Positions 11,497-23,253 of a stretch of 64,000 bases of DNA are shown piece after piece. Each line of letters starts with the position of its first letter. Positions within the stretch are counted from its first letter, which is position 1. Location of the stretch: NCBI RefSeq assembly GCF_002878395.1, contig NC_061117.1, forward strand, positions 225,509,491-225,573,490. Direction: 5' to 3'. The position numbers were made by a program, and so were the translations under genes. Below the pieces are notes generated by a model. The model was not told where the DNA came from. It worked only from the letters and a program-made list of their open reading frames with translations, and did no database searches. Source of the DNA: Capsicum annuum. Its lineage: Eukaryota > Streptophyta > Magnoliopsida > Solanales > Solanaceae.

Positions 11497-12563
11497 TGAC
11501 TTATTTGAAGTTAATGCTTCACATAAAATAAAATGACTAATTAAGATTTGTATTAGTAGGATTTATTTTGAAATAGTATTTTCTGAAAAAAAAATAAAAA
11601 ATTGGAATCATTAATTAAGAAAAAAACAGTTTCATCTACTATTATTATAGATCCTTTTGATGGTAATTTTGTAGGAATAGTTATTATCGTTATTCTTACG
11701 AATATTAGGTACTATTTTAACTTCTTCTTTTTTTTATTGGACACTATTCTAACTTAGGAATATTAGTCAAATTATGTTATAATTTCCATTTTTTAGTTCA
11801 TTTAAAAGAAATATTATTTTTGAGGAGAAACAATGCTAATATATCACTATCATAACTCCAATTTACTTGAGATTGTGGTGTAGTCAATTGATGATTTGAG
11901 AGATTATTGGAATCAATCACAATTTATTAAAAATGATATTTCTTTAAAGACCAATAACAATAATAATATCAACATATTCGGTATAATTTTATAAGTGGTA
12001 GTATTATTTAGCAAAAATTTTTTTACTGATATATGCAAATCTTATTTCTATTTTTGCGGAATAAAGAGATTGTTTTCTATAAATTCTCGACAAAACAACT
12101 CTGCGTATATTTAACAATTAAAAAGAATTTGAAACTAAACTAATTATTTACTTTTGAGGAATAATTGAGTTCATGTGTTTTAACAGTGATTTTTTTTTAA
12201 AAAAAAAAAAAAAAAACATTGTTGATGTTATTGTTTTATATTGAAAAAGTCTCTCCTTTAACAGTTTCTACATTTTTCTTTTGTTGAAATTAAATGCATT
12301 CATTTAGCAACATAATCATCTGAAACATGTCATGAATTTTACATTCTATATAAATATGTAAAATAATGGTAAAATAAAAAAATAAATTAAATTATTTTTA
12401 GATATAATAAATTATCATTTATCTAACAGAGTAGTATGAAAATGACGTTATATTAAATTGAATAAAAAATATTAGTTAAAAATTTGGTGATGATGTATGC
12501 TAAAAAAATGTCAATTCTTGATGCTAGACTTTATTATTCTGTTTTAATTGACCATTTCTAGAC

Positions 12564-12611
<48 letters not shown>

Positions 12612-13639
12612 GACCTGCAAGTATTTCATCCCACAAATGTCAATTTTTGGTGGTAGACTTTATTATTGTATTTTATTTATCAATTTTAAACCAGCAAAGT
12701 ATTTCATTCCAATTAGTCTACTTAATTTATTTTTAAAAAAAATTGTCAACGAATAATTACTAGCCATTTATAATGTACTTTGGCTAGATGTGCAATTAGG
12801 AAAATAATTAATTAAAGTGGCCCCTCTTTTAAATTTAGGGGCCTGAAGGAGCGTACGTCGAGTTAAATAGAACAAAGTAGAGTCTTGTCAAGCCAATCCG
12901 CTAACGCCTTATTACATGATAGATAAGTTAATTAATTGTATAATTAATTAAGATTAAGTAAAAAAGGGATGTATAATCCCAAGTTAAGAAAAGGACATAT
13001 TCCTTATGTTTGAAGTAAAGTTTTTCTTTTTTTTCTTTGTGATATTCGGATTTTGTTTTGAGATTCGATTGTTATTGATTCGCTTAAAAAAAATAAAAAA
13101 ATAAAAATAAAATATTACTTATTTGTAGAGTGTGAATTAAAAGCTTCTGATTAACAATAAAAGCGTAATTATGATTTCATCACAATCTCATGAGTTCATT
13201 ATTAATAGTTGCTAATATTTGTAGAAATTTAATTTGTTGATAACATTTCGATGATTTTTTTCATCAATAATCCTTTTACCAACAAATGAAATTCTATTAA
13301 AACGTTTGTAAAAAATTAGCAATTTTCTGATAGTGAATGACGATTAAATTTATAAAATGGGAAGAAAAATCTAAAAACATATAATTGAGGTGATTCAAAT
13401 TGATTGAAGGGTGACACACTAACACGTGTTCATGTGACTTTATTGTGTACTATGACAAAAATAAATAACCAACTCCTAATGTCCCAACAAACACAAAATC
13501 TAATACCTAAAATAATAGACCCATTAATAGAAAATAATGACATAATAATGTTTGATAATTTTTATTTTTTTATTTTTTGTTGGTCAAAGTTATTCGGTCT
13601 CTCTCTCTCTATATATATGTTAAAATAAATGGCAGCGAT
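11497..13639. other. AT-rich intergenic DNA without recognisable genes
   Basis: I see no exon structure or long conserved reading frame. There is a (TTA)n microsatellite at 12565-12611, flanked by two diverged copies of a gtcaattcttgatgctagac-type segment. A short tctctctctctatatatatg tract lies near 13597-13618. Confidence 0.5.
12565..12611. repeat. (TTA)n microsatellite
   Basis: An uninterrupted run of about 15 TTA units is visible directly. Confidence 0.95.
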
Positions 13640-14287
13640 TAAATTAGTTGAGGACAAGATGCGGGAAGTGATGCTGAGATAATTTGAACATGTGATGAGG
13701 AGGGGCACAGATGCCCCAGTTCCTAGGTGTGAAAGGCTAGTTTTGGTTGTTTTCAGGAGGTGTAGAGGTAGACCGAAGAAATATTAGAGGGAGATGATTA
13801 GACACGACATGAAACAGTTATAGCTTACTGTGGACATGACTTTAGATAGAAAGGTGCGGAGGTCGCGGATAAGGGTAGAAGACTAGTGTGTGTGTGAGCC
13901 GTAGCAAGTAGTTAGGAGAGCTCTTGTGTTGCCGGGTTAGTAATCCTAGGGCTGTGTCCATAAGTATGAGCAGCTAGTTAGGAGAGGTTGAGTGTGGTAG
14001 GTGTCTTTGGGAATGTATGGTACTACTGGGTGAGTATCTTATTTCTTATTTCTCTTATTTCTTACTTCTCTTATTTTCTCTTGTTTCTATTTTTATTCCT
14101 TACTTCTGCAATGTCATCCATTCCGTTTCATGTTTCTTTGCGACCTTATTTACTATTCTTTATTTTGAGTCGGGAGTTTATCGAAAACAACCTCTCTACT
14201 TCTTCGAAGATAGCGGTATGGACCATACACTTTACCCTCCCCAAACCTCACTTTGTAGGAATACACTGAGTTTGTTGTTGTCGTCGT
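13640..14287 (+). mobile_element. 5'-truncated RTE LINE remnant
   Basis: The segment from gttgaggacaagatgcggga onward aligns with the end of the RTE open reading frame near 42120. It continues through gaacatgtgatgaggagggg and the 3' UTR to the tail (gtttatcgaaaacaacctct … tttgttgttgtcgtcg). Several in-frame stops and indels are present, so it is a dead copy. Its 3' UTR is longer than that of the LINE at 40821. Confidence 0.85.
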
Positions 14288-16878
14288 TTTCTGGAGTATG
14301 CAACGATGATCTCTACTTCTACTTTTAACTAAAGGCGAACATTCGACATAAGCACATCGACTTTCAACATGAATTCGATATGTCATATTTTTACGAGCTA
14401 ATTTTATCACCATACGATGTTACTATAAAACAATAATTGGTTATTCATAAATGTATATAGGTGCATGTGTAATAAATAGTAAATGAATTTAATGGACATC
14501 ATGAAATAGTTGGTATGCAAAATTGATGAGCAAACAGATAAGAAAGCAACCTTAACTTATTTTCTAAAATACAATTGAATTAGTAAAAGTGATACAAACT
14601 TTGATTTATACATCTTAACATACTTTTTAAAATTTAGATAATTCAAAGGGAAATTTATGGTCCACCACTAAGTATTAATTACTCTATAGTTAAATGTCTT
14701 AATTACTTGTATTTCCTTTTACTTTTATGAATATATAACTTTACTTTGAAGGGGAACTTGGATTAGAAGAAATGGTAAAATTATTGTGGTGTTATTTGTA
14801 AATGATCGATTCGAGTTACGGTACGATGGTTTAATTTTTTCTTTAATTCTTGATTAGATATCTCAAATTTGAACTTAAAGATCTCGTTAAAGATCGACAT
14901 TCCGTCGAGAATCTATTTTTTAAAAAGCTTTAATAATATTAAGCACGGAATGAGAAACCCAAAAAATAAAAGAATATTCCTCGATCAATTTATATCTTTT
15001 TTGTTTTCTTTTTACGTGGGACAAACATCATACTCCATAGATAATGAATATTTGAATTGTATTCGATATTCCATTAAAAATAATTAAATTTTAATCTAAA
15101 TTAATTATTAACAATTTTTATATGATTACTCTTGCATCGTCTTTTACGACGAATTCCAAAGATAAAAATTTAGAAACTTTCCATGTGATACTATAATTTG
15201 TCATGTCAATTAAATTATATGTAGGATATAATATTAGTTGTGATCCATCACTTACTGGAATATAATCTTATATTAATAAATCCAAAAATTGTCAACAAAG
15301 TTCCAAGAGAATAATTCTTCACCAAGTTGGCCAAATTATATATATATAAGAAAAAAATTAATTCCTTTAAATTTTCAGTTTACGAACAAATTTCACCAAA
15401 GTTTGAATTTTATTAATTGTTTATTTTGGTCTTGATCATCATTAATACTAGTAATACTTAACAATAATAATACTGATCATGAAAAAAAAAAATTGTCTTA
15501 ATAATGGGGCATATAGACATGAATAACAATTAGATGAAGACACTATAGCTAAAAAGTGTAAGCATTTATTTTTTGATTAATTTGGTTGATCCTCCTTTTT
15601 CTTACAAAAAATAAATTAATATCCTGGACATTTAGACAAATAAATCCACTAATAGATTTGCGAAAAATAATTGAAGCCGTTCTTTTGATAAATTCGATAG
15701 ATTGTGTATGAATGGAATATGCATAATATCCAAAAAAAAAATAAAATTATACTCCATTCATGTCAAATTATCTGTCGAGTTTCTCTTTTAGACGTCTCTT
15801 AAAAATGCATTAATTAAGACGAGTTTTGGCTAGTTTACCCTTCATTTTTCATTTTTTTTTTAAAATTATTAAAATGATAAATAATCTGAGATAACTAATT
15901 AATTTACGAATGGATATCACTAACTTTCAACCGTAATATTATGAGTCAAAACAACTTAGAGAATAGAATACAAAAAAGCAAACAATAGATATACTGAAAA
16001 TTATACAAGCCATTCAATAAATTTGATTTGATGCGTGCCTGCCATTAACTAAATTAATCATTCTTTGCATTGATAAATATATGTAATATTCCTTCAAATT
16101 AGCTTAATATATAGTATTATTATGACAGGAAGAATGTGATTCCTCCACTCTTAATAAAAGTTTTGAATTTGAGCAGAATTAGATATAGGATATAAAATTT
16201 ATAAGTTTGTTATATAAACACAACTCAATAAATTTTTTAACAAATATACAAGTTTTCTAAAGTTATTTGGTTGATCGAAGCTATACTTTTCATGCCAGCA
16301 GCACTGAAACTCTTAATAAACGGCATTCTATTTAATATACTTATACAATACAAATTTAAATTAATTAAATAAATGAATTTCGAATATTATACTACAAAGA
16401 AGTATACTATTGGTTAATTAGGTGATAACTTTGAATTTTGTACATACATTTTATAATCGATTTTATTTAAATTCAAGACTTCCAACGAAAGATGAAGTGA
16501 TAGTTGTCACCTCGTTATAACTTTTAATTTCGGTGCTTGATAGAAAGTAGTAATTGATTTGTATAAACTAATAATTTTATGCACAAGAATCAAGAAAAAT
16601 TGACTTTAACCAATAAGGAATTAAAGCATGAAAGTAGATATAGACAGAAATAAAGTAGTAGGAGTACTATATTTATCTTAATATGCAAAGTTTTTAACTT
16701 TTTATGACTAAGATTAACTTTATTATTTGAATAAGAAGAGCACCAAAAGGATGGGAATAACATACTTTATTGTGAGGTGAAGACAAATGCTGACAAAATT
16801 TAAGACTAAATTTGAATCAGAGTTATAGCTTCGAGTCGTGAAAACAACCTGTTATTAAAATATAGAGCGAGCAAAGGG
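14288..16878. other. AT-rich intergenic DNA
   Basis: No gene, RNA gene or complete transposon is recognised in this 2.6 kb. Near 15749 a tactccattcatgtcaaatt segment resembles one end of a Stowaway-like MITE, but no partner end is clear. Confidence 0.45.
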
Positions 16879-17036
16879 AGAGTCAAAATTTCTGCGGAGG
16901 GAGTTTAAAATGAAGAAAAACTTATCGAAGAAGGTTCAACATCTATAATATATACATAAAATTCATTTTAATCATGTATTAATAATATAATTTTTCGTCC
17001 GAACCCTCTATTACTAAGCTAACTCCACCTCTAAGA
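16879..17036. mobile_element. Decayed hAT-type MITE
   Basis: This segment follows the same order of motifs as 11101-11278 (gaaggttcaacatctataat, atacataaaattcattttaa, tcgtccgaaccc, ctccacctct), but the ends have drifted. Confidence 0.55.
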
Positions 17037-17318
17037 GTGAGGCCGCATAGATTAAGGCCTTGTGGTTCGATTCTTTCTCGAATCCTGCAGATATAGGAAA
17101 AGTTTTAGTACATTAAAGTGTAATTTATTTAATACTTAATTAACATTATTATTATGAGAGAAATGAGTACACACATGAATTAAGTACTAGTGGTTTCTTC
17201 AAAGCTATTTGTTTTCTTTTTGTGGCAAATTGTTAAAACCTAGTTATGTTGGGGAGAATCTTGACATGTGTGTTTGGCAGACAACATGCCCATGCTGGAA
17301 GCTTCCTTTTTTTTCTTT

Positions 17319-17981
17319 GGCATAATCCTTGTCAGGTTCCTTAAGTACGCGTGATTTTTTACTTAGGTATCTCAAGTGGATCGATGCTCATTTTTAATAT
17401 CTCAAATAGTCATAAAGTGCGTCATTTTGGCACATTTTGCTGAATCAGCAAAATAATACTACGTGCATGTGTTACACGCGCCGATGAGCTGGAAAATGAC
17501 GAATAAAATGTGAACATGTGTCATTTTTATCCAAATAATTTATAAATAATTAATTTAAATTAAAAAATACCCCCTCCCCCTAACCTACCCATCCTACTAG
17601 TCTTCTTCTTCAAACACCCCACCCACCCGCCACCCCCACCCCACCATTCTTCTTATTCAAACATCCCTCCCCCACCCGCCACCCCCACCCCACCCCACCA
17701 ATTTTTTCATCAAATAGCCCATCCATCTGCCAGTCTTCTTCCTCTCTTTATCTTCTTCAAAGACCTCACACCCCCTCCCCACCCCCACACCCCAGTCATC
17801 TTTAAATTTTTTCATCGATTTTGCTTCGATTTTTATTTTTTCTTCACTGATTTTACTCAACAAAAGGTGCCAAAATGACGCACTTTATGGCTATTTGAGG
17901 TGTCAAAAGTGAGCGACGTCCACTTGAGGTGCCTAAGTTAAAGATCACGCGTACTTAAGGGGCCTGACGATGGGTTTGACC
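17319..17981. mobile_element. Non-autonomous Mutator-like element with long terminal inverted repeats
   Basis: The left arm (gtcaggttccttaagtacgc … gtgcgtcattttggcac, 17331-17445) is the inverted match of the right arm (17868-17968) over about 100 bp. The probable element is 663 bp and is flanked by a 9 bp T-rich direct repeat, tttttcttt (17310-17318 and 17982-17990). Long inverted repeats with a 9 bp duplication are typical of Mutator-type elements. The interior is rich in CCCACCC runs and has no transposase. The T-rich duplication is low in complexity, so the outer limits carry some doubt. Confidence 0.75.
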
Positions 17982-18090
17982 TTTTTCTTTTTTACATAAC
18001 TTACTCACTGGTTCAGGAAATGATCTCGTATGACCACTCAATCTCGTGCATGATTCTCATAAGAAATTTATCTTACATACTATAATATAT

Positions 18091-18676
18091 TAGGGGTGAT
18101 ACAGTTAGGATTGAGATTATTCGGTAGAAGGAGGGAGTAGCGTCGGTGGAAGACAAGATGCGGGAAGAGAGGTTGAGATTGTTTGGACATGTGAAAAGGA
18201 GGGGCACTGATTACCCAGTTTGTAGGTGTGAGAGATTGATCGTGGATGGTTTCGGATAGGGTAGAGGCTGGTAGGTCGAAGAAATACCGGAGAGAAGTGA
18301 TTAGACGGGACGCATATTAAGATAGACGGCTAGTGCGTGTGGGTGAGTCGTAGTCAATAGTTAGGAGTGCTTTGGTGTATCTTGTCTAGTAGTCTTAGGG
18401 CTTTGTACATAGGTTGGAGTTTCTAGTTTGGAGGGTTAGGGAAAGTTGTTGCCTTTGGTTTGTTAGTGTATTGTATTACTTTGTGGGTGTCGCATCTCTA
18501 TTATTTCATCTTGTTTCATATTTTATTACGAGTTTATTTACTGTTTTTTTATCCTGAGTGGAGGGTCTACCGGAAACAGTCTTTGTAATTCTTCGGAGGT
18601 AGTAATATGAACTGCATATATTTTACTCTCCCCAGACCCCACTATATGAGAATATACTGAATTTGTTGTTGTTGTA
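18091..18676 (+). mobile_element. 5'-truncated RTE LINE remnant
   Basis: From gggtgatacagttagg onward the sequence parallels the RTE reading frame near 42068 (ggaagacaagatgcgggaag; gaggggcactga). It then passes through a 3' UTR to gaatttgttgttgttgta. Stops and indels make it non-functional. Confidence 0.82.
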
Positions 18677-18683
18677 TACTACT

Positions 18684-19607
18684 AATTACACCACTGATCT
18701 TGTCCGAAATTTTTAAAAAGACACCTAAACTTACTTCGACCTATTACCCCACGACTCTTCTTTATTTCGTTGCAAATACATCATTTTGACCCTCTACGTG
18801 TGAAAAAACAAAATTGACTTTTTTGACCAATTAGAAGCTGCCACGTGTAAATAATTTAATATATAATTTATCTTATTTTTTTAAAATTAATATTTATTTA
18901 TTTTTTAAAATTATTTCATAACCCCCCACCCCACCTACCCCACCCCCGCAACCCCACTCATCCACCATTATCTTCTTCCCCAACTTCTTCTTCATCACCA
19001 TAACTCAACAATAACATCAATTACAACAACAACAACATTAATTAAAGCAACAATAACAACATCATCATCACCATAATTTAAAAAAAAAAATCTGATGTAC
19101 AATCTCCATTTTAATGGAGCTTTAAGTTCCATTTTAATGGAGGGAACTGGACGAAAATGGGGGAGGGAGGTGTTGGACGGGGTGGGGGTGGAGAGGTGGG
19201 ATGGGGTCATAAATAAAAATGGAGCTTAAAGCTCCATTAAAATGGAGATTGTACAAGAGCTTTAAGCTCCATTTTAATGGAGGAAACTGGACGCGGGGAG
19301 GAGGGGAACTGTTGGACCTGGACGTGTGGGGGGAGCTGTTTGACGCGAGGTGGGGTGGGGGAAGAGGGGATGATAAATTAAATAAAAAGAAAAAAAATTA
19401 TTAAAAAAATAAATAAAATATAAAATTAAAAATATTTGATACGTGGCAGTACCTGATTGGTTCGTGCATTCACTTTTTTTATTTGTGACTGAGATTCAGC
19501 AAAAAATGGTGTATTTGCAACAAAATAAAGAAAAATCATGGGGTAATAGGTCGAAGTTAAAATTTAGGTGTCTTTTTACAATACTTGAATAAGATCATTG
19601 GGTAATT
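18684..19607. mobile_element. Foldback/Mutator-like non-autonomous element
   Basis: The outer arms of about 190 bp are inverted copies of each other: left aaaaagacacctaaacttac, cgacctattacccca, ttgcaaatacatcatttt, gccacgtgtaaat; the right arm holds their complements. The interior has C-rich and G-rich flanks around a palindrome (19096-19255). No transposase is present. A clear target duplication could not be fixed, so the superfamily is inferred from the long arms. It adjoins the tail of the RTE remnant at 18676. Confidence 0.65.
19096..19255. repeat. Perfect 31 bp inverted repeat with ~98 bp loop
   Basis: Bases 19096-19126 (beginning tgtacaatctccatttt) are the exact reverse complement of 19225-19255. 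Related half-copies of the same ccattttaatggag unit lie in between and just after (19255-19282), forming a nested set of short palindromes. Confidence 0.9.
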
Positions 19608-20799
19608 ATGTATTTACACATAATATAATAATACACATTACCAAAGAATTTACATGTTTTTCTTTTGGAGTAAATATATAGTACCACATATTAGTCTTTG
19701 AATCGTGTTATTTTCATGGATCCTTTTTGTGAAAATGACAATGTAACTAAAATCATATTTATAATGAATCAAGTCAATCTACCAGTAAGTTCATGTCACG
19801 TAAAATGCCAAGTAATAATATATTTTTTTAGGTTGTTCCAATCTAATTAGTCCATATTGATCAATTTATTTAACTACTTTTTATCCCCCTTCGAGTTCTC
19901 TACATCACATTAAAAAACATGACATTTGTTTATTTGAGAGATAGTGAGAAATGTGCATTCGGTATTCGATTCAGTATTTTTAAAATTTGAATTTGATAAT
20001 CGATATTTGAACGTAAATATCATATACCATACTTATAAATATCGATTCGATAATTCGATAAGTGGTAAATTAAACTTTGATACGGTACGGTATTTAATAA
20101 TATCATATTAAAATTTGAGATGTGCAAATATACATTTAAATTTCAAAGAGTATATTTAATAGAAGCATATTTAGTATTTTTTTGTTGCATTTTACAAATA
20201 TATTATCAAGGTTTAAGAAATTCTTTGGGATGACTAATACTATTTTCATTGAGTTTGTTGGATATACATATATGTGTATGCGTGTAAAATTTGGTATTTG
20301 GTTAATACCGAATAGCAAACGGTATTAATATCTTGTATCAAACCCAATCCTGAATATCAAAATGTTAAAATTTTACTCCTAAATACTACACCAAATACCA
20401 AATTATTAAATATCAATTACCAAATTTTTTAATTCGATTCAATAATTCGATTTTCGACATTTTATGGTGAGTATAGTGAGAACTCAACTTTATATAGCTT
20501 TCATTAAAGAATGATGGTGTGTTGACCCATAGATTAGTGGGATTTTAATATATTATTACAAGTATTTTTTATTAGCTACAAATTAATCTAATATTTTATG
20601 TAAGTAGGAATATAATATATCAATTCACTCACTATACCTTAGAAAAAGCAAGTGATTATTTTGTGTAAATATAAAGATTTTCAATTATTTATATTCTTTT
20701 AGCAACATCGTTTATACGTGAAATATAACTATCTTTAAGACCAACTATCCTTAAGACCTAAATAAAGAAGGAGAATTACGATAAGTTAATAGTCAATAT
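19608..20799. other. AT-rich intergenic DNA
   Basis: No gene is recognised. Around 19950-20460 there are several taatattcgat/gataccgaatac-like motifs in both orientations, suggesting an old, eroded inverted repeat. Confidence 0.4.
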
Positions 20800-20815
20800 A
20801 AAAGTTGTAAAACTA

Positions 20816-20998
20816 ACCAACATAGTTTGTGGTGTGGTGGTGGGACTGCTTCACCCTTAATTAGAGGTTTCGGGTTCGAGTCTTGGGTATGGAGAAAATT
20901 CCATTGGGAGCGCTACCCCTTAATGGGCCCTGCTATGGGCGATCCGGATTAATCGGGACTCCAATGTAGACACCAAACACCGGATGAGAAACACAAAA
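20816..20998 (+). mobile_element. tRNA-derived SINE (SolS-like)
   Basis: The 183 bp element starts accaacatagtttgtggtg, has A-box-like tgtggtggtgggactgc and a B box (gggttcgagtc), and ends in an A-rich tail. It is bounded by a 16 bp duplication with one mismatch (20800-20815 and 20999-21014: aaaagttgtaaaacta / aaaagtggtaaaacta). A relative lies at 57177-57320 in the other orientation. Confidence 0.8.
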
Positions 20999-21014
20999 AA
21001 AAGTGGTAAAACTA

Positions 21015-21945
21015 TATATGATAAAATCTCTTGATACAAAATAAATCTGATTAGATTGAAATGTATACAAATTATTATTCATCTAATGGATTCACATATA
21101 TAGATGCAAACCTAATGTAACGCATGAGTTTATGTGAACCTATAACCTATTACTTTTGTTCAAATACTATATACATGTATTAAGCAATTTTAACTAAATA
21201 TTTATAAAGCTTGGATTATGATTTTAATTATCATCGTATATTAATTTGAAATTGTCATTATAAAAAACTAACAATAATTAATCTCACCATGCACAAACAA
21301 TATTGTACATTTACTGTAGCCATGTGGTGTGAGGGGAAGTTGTAAGGTTGTCCAAACAATTGGAATATTTATCTTTATGATAATACAATATAGTCATGAA
21401 TATAAAATTAATTGAAAAGTGATTATTATTTTAAAAAAAAGAAAAGAAAAAGCTATGGATATATGAATTCGTTGGATTTTGGATATGTTAATTATGCATA
21501 TAAAATTTTATAGTATGCGTGTTATAGATATTTTAATTTCTCCAAATAGAAGGTGCTTATACAAGATGCTTAATTTTGAACTTTATATTATGCACCATGT
21601 TTAATACAGTAAAAATATCATGGTGGTGACACGTGTCAATCCATATGCATTACATGGACATATTTGGGAACAAAATTATTCATATTTTTTTGTTTGATTG
21701 TGGAAACATCACTAAAAGAAAGGTATAGAATCCAATGCTCTTCTATAAAATAGTATTGTCTTTCATATGGCTTATACGTACTGGTTTGACTCGTGAAAGC
21801 AATCATTATTTTATTTATATTTTTATTAAAATAAATTATTTATATCATATTATTTGGGGTGCGGCTTGTTTGAAACTGTGCACGAAAACGAGATGCTTTA
21901 TTCACCAAATTGCCCTTTGTTAGTTGTCGATTGAAAGTGAAAATA
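21015..21945. other. AT-rich intergenic DNA
   Basis: No gene, RNA gene or complete repeat is recognised. Confidence 0.4.
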
Positions 21946-22075
21946 CAACGACAATAACAAATTCAGTGTATTCTTACAAAATGGAATTTAGGGAGGGTAA
22001 AGTGTATGTAATCCATACGACGATCTTAGATGAAGTAGAGAGATTGTTTTCGATAAACCCTCGGCTTAGGACAGA
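21946..22075 (-). mobile_element. RTE-LINE 3'-tail fragment
   Basis: Read on the minus strand, the fragment runs from cctaagccgagggtttatcg through ctctctacttcatctaagat to the tail ttgttattgtcgttg. It matches the 3' end of the RTE LINE. No clear target duplication is seen. Confidence 0.75.
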
Positions 22076-22641
22076 TAACATGTCTAACAAACAAAAAGTC
22101 ATAAAAGCACACAACAAAATGAGATAACATACTGTAAACTATCTATTCGAAATTATAGATATCAGCGAAACATCACGAACAGGAAACTCCAGGTGCAGAT
22201 ACAAACTAAAACACTCTTTCCTACTAGTACGGACGGATTCTATTAATCCACATTCTTCATACCTTCCTATTAAGAATCATATTAAAAATAATAATCTAGA
22301 AAATAAGGTAGTTATTTACTACCATATGTAATAATACTAATAGTTTATATAATATGCCTAGGCCATACGTTCTTGAGATACTCCTAAACCTTGCGCGCAT
22401 ATGAAATACTTTATACATCGAACTGAATTTTTTAGTTTATATATGTCAGTGTAAACTACTTAAATCACACGCATCGAGTTGCCTTTATTTTTTGAGTTTC
22501 TATAAGTTATAGTAGTTTACTTACATCACACTCCTTCGTTACGGTCATTTCCTCGATCCTACATGAACACGGAATGTTTAATGCACCGAGCTAGCTATAA
22601 TTTGGTGTGATAAACATTGTTCAATACATCAATGACAAGTA

Positions 22642-22646
22642 GCGGG

Positions 22647-22689
<43 letters not shown>

Positions 22690-22714
22690 ACGTGTTCGAT
22701 CCACGTTCACCGCA
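22642..22714 (+). tRNA. tRNA-Phe (GAA)
   Basis: This 73 nt stretch folds into a complete cloverleaf. The acceptor stem is gcgggga/tcaccgc with discriminator A, the D arm is gctcagttgggagagc, the anticodon stem-loop is tcagactgaagatctga with anticodon GAA, and the T arm is acgtgttcgatccacgt. There is no intron and the CCA end is not encoded, as expected for a plant nuclear gene. A CAA motif upstream (near 22630) and a T run just downstream are usual for plant Pol III tRNA genes. All visible stems pair, so it appears functional. Confidence 0.97.
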
Positions 22715-22718
22715 TTCC

Positions 22719-22723
22719 TTTTT
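22719..22723 (+). terminator. Pol III terminator of tRNA-Phe
   Basis: A run of five T residues lies five bases after the tRNA end. Confidence 0.7.
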
Positions 22724-23253
22724 CAACTTTTTCTCATTTTGCTCTCTTGTTTGTTTGTTCTAGTTCTTTAGGAGTTTCTCGGAGCAACGATAAAGTTGTC
22801 TTCGTATGATTTATACAAGTTACGGTTCGAACTTATAAACTAGCTATATTACAACCGTTTTGAGTGTAGTCCTTCCTCAAATCCTACCTGAACTTTAAGT
22901 TGGATATCATAATAACGCAAGATGCTCTGTGCACCGGTTATCGGAGAGGAATCGAGTGGCTGAGTGTTATTGCAAAGCTAATTTCAACACTTTATACATT
23001 CAAATAAGTTGAAGAACCAAACATTCACCTGTATACATGAGAAACTGCTTAGCATCAAACTTGTAGTGCTTTGCCATACAACAAATTCTTTTTAACTGTT
23101 CAATTATAACTCAAACAATAATAGGATCATCAAACTACCCAAACCTTCACATGACATCTTTCAAATGTTGTACAGCCTTTGTATGTTTCATGAAGACGAA
23201 CAGCCAGCCAATCGGCTCGACGAAAAATAAGATATTAAAAAAAAAAAAATAGA
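22724..23253. other. 3' flank of the D6PK-type kinase gene
   Basis: No coding sequence is recognised. The right part (about 23000-23253) probably contains the kinase 3' UTR. Confidence 0.4.
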
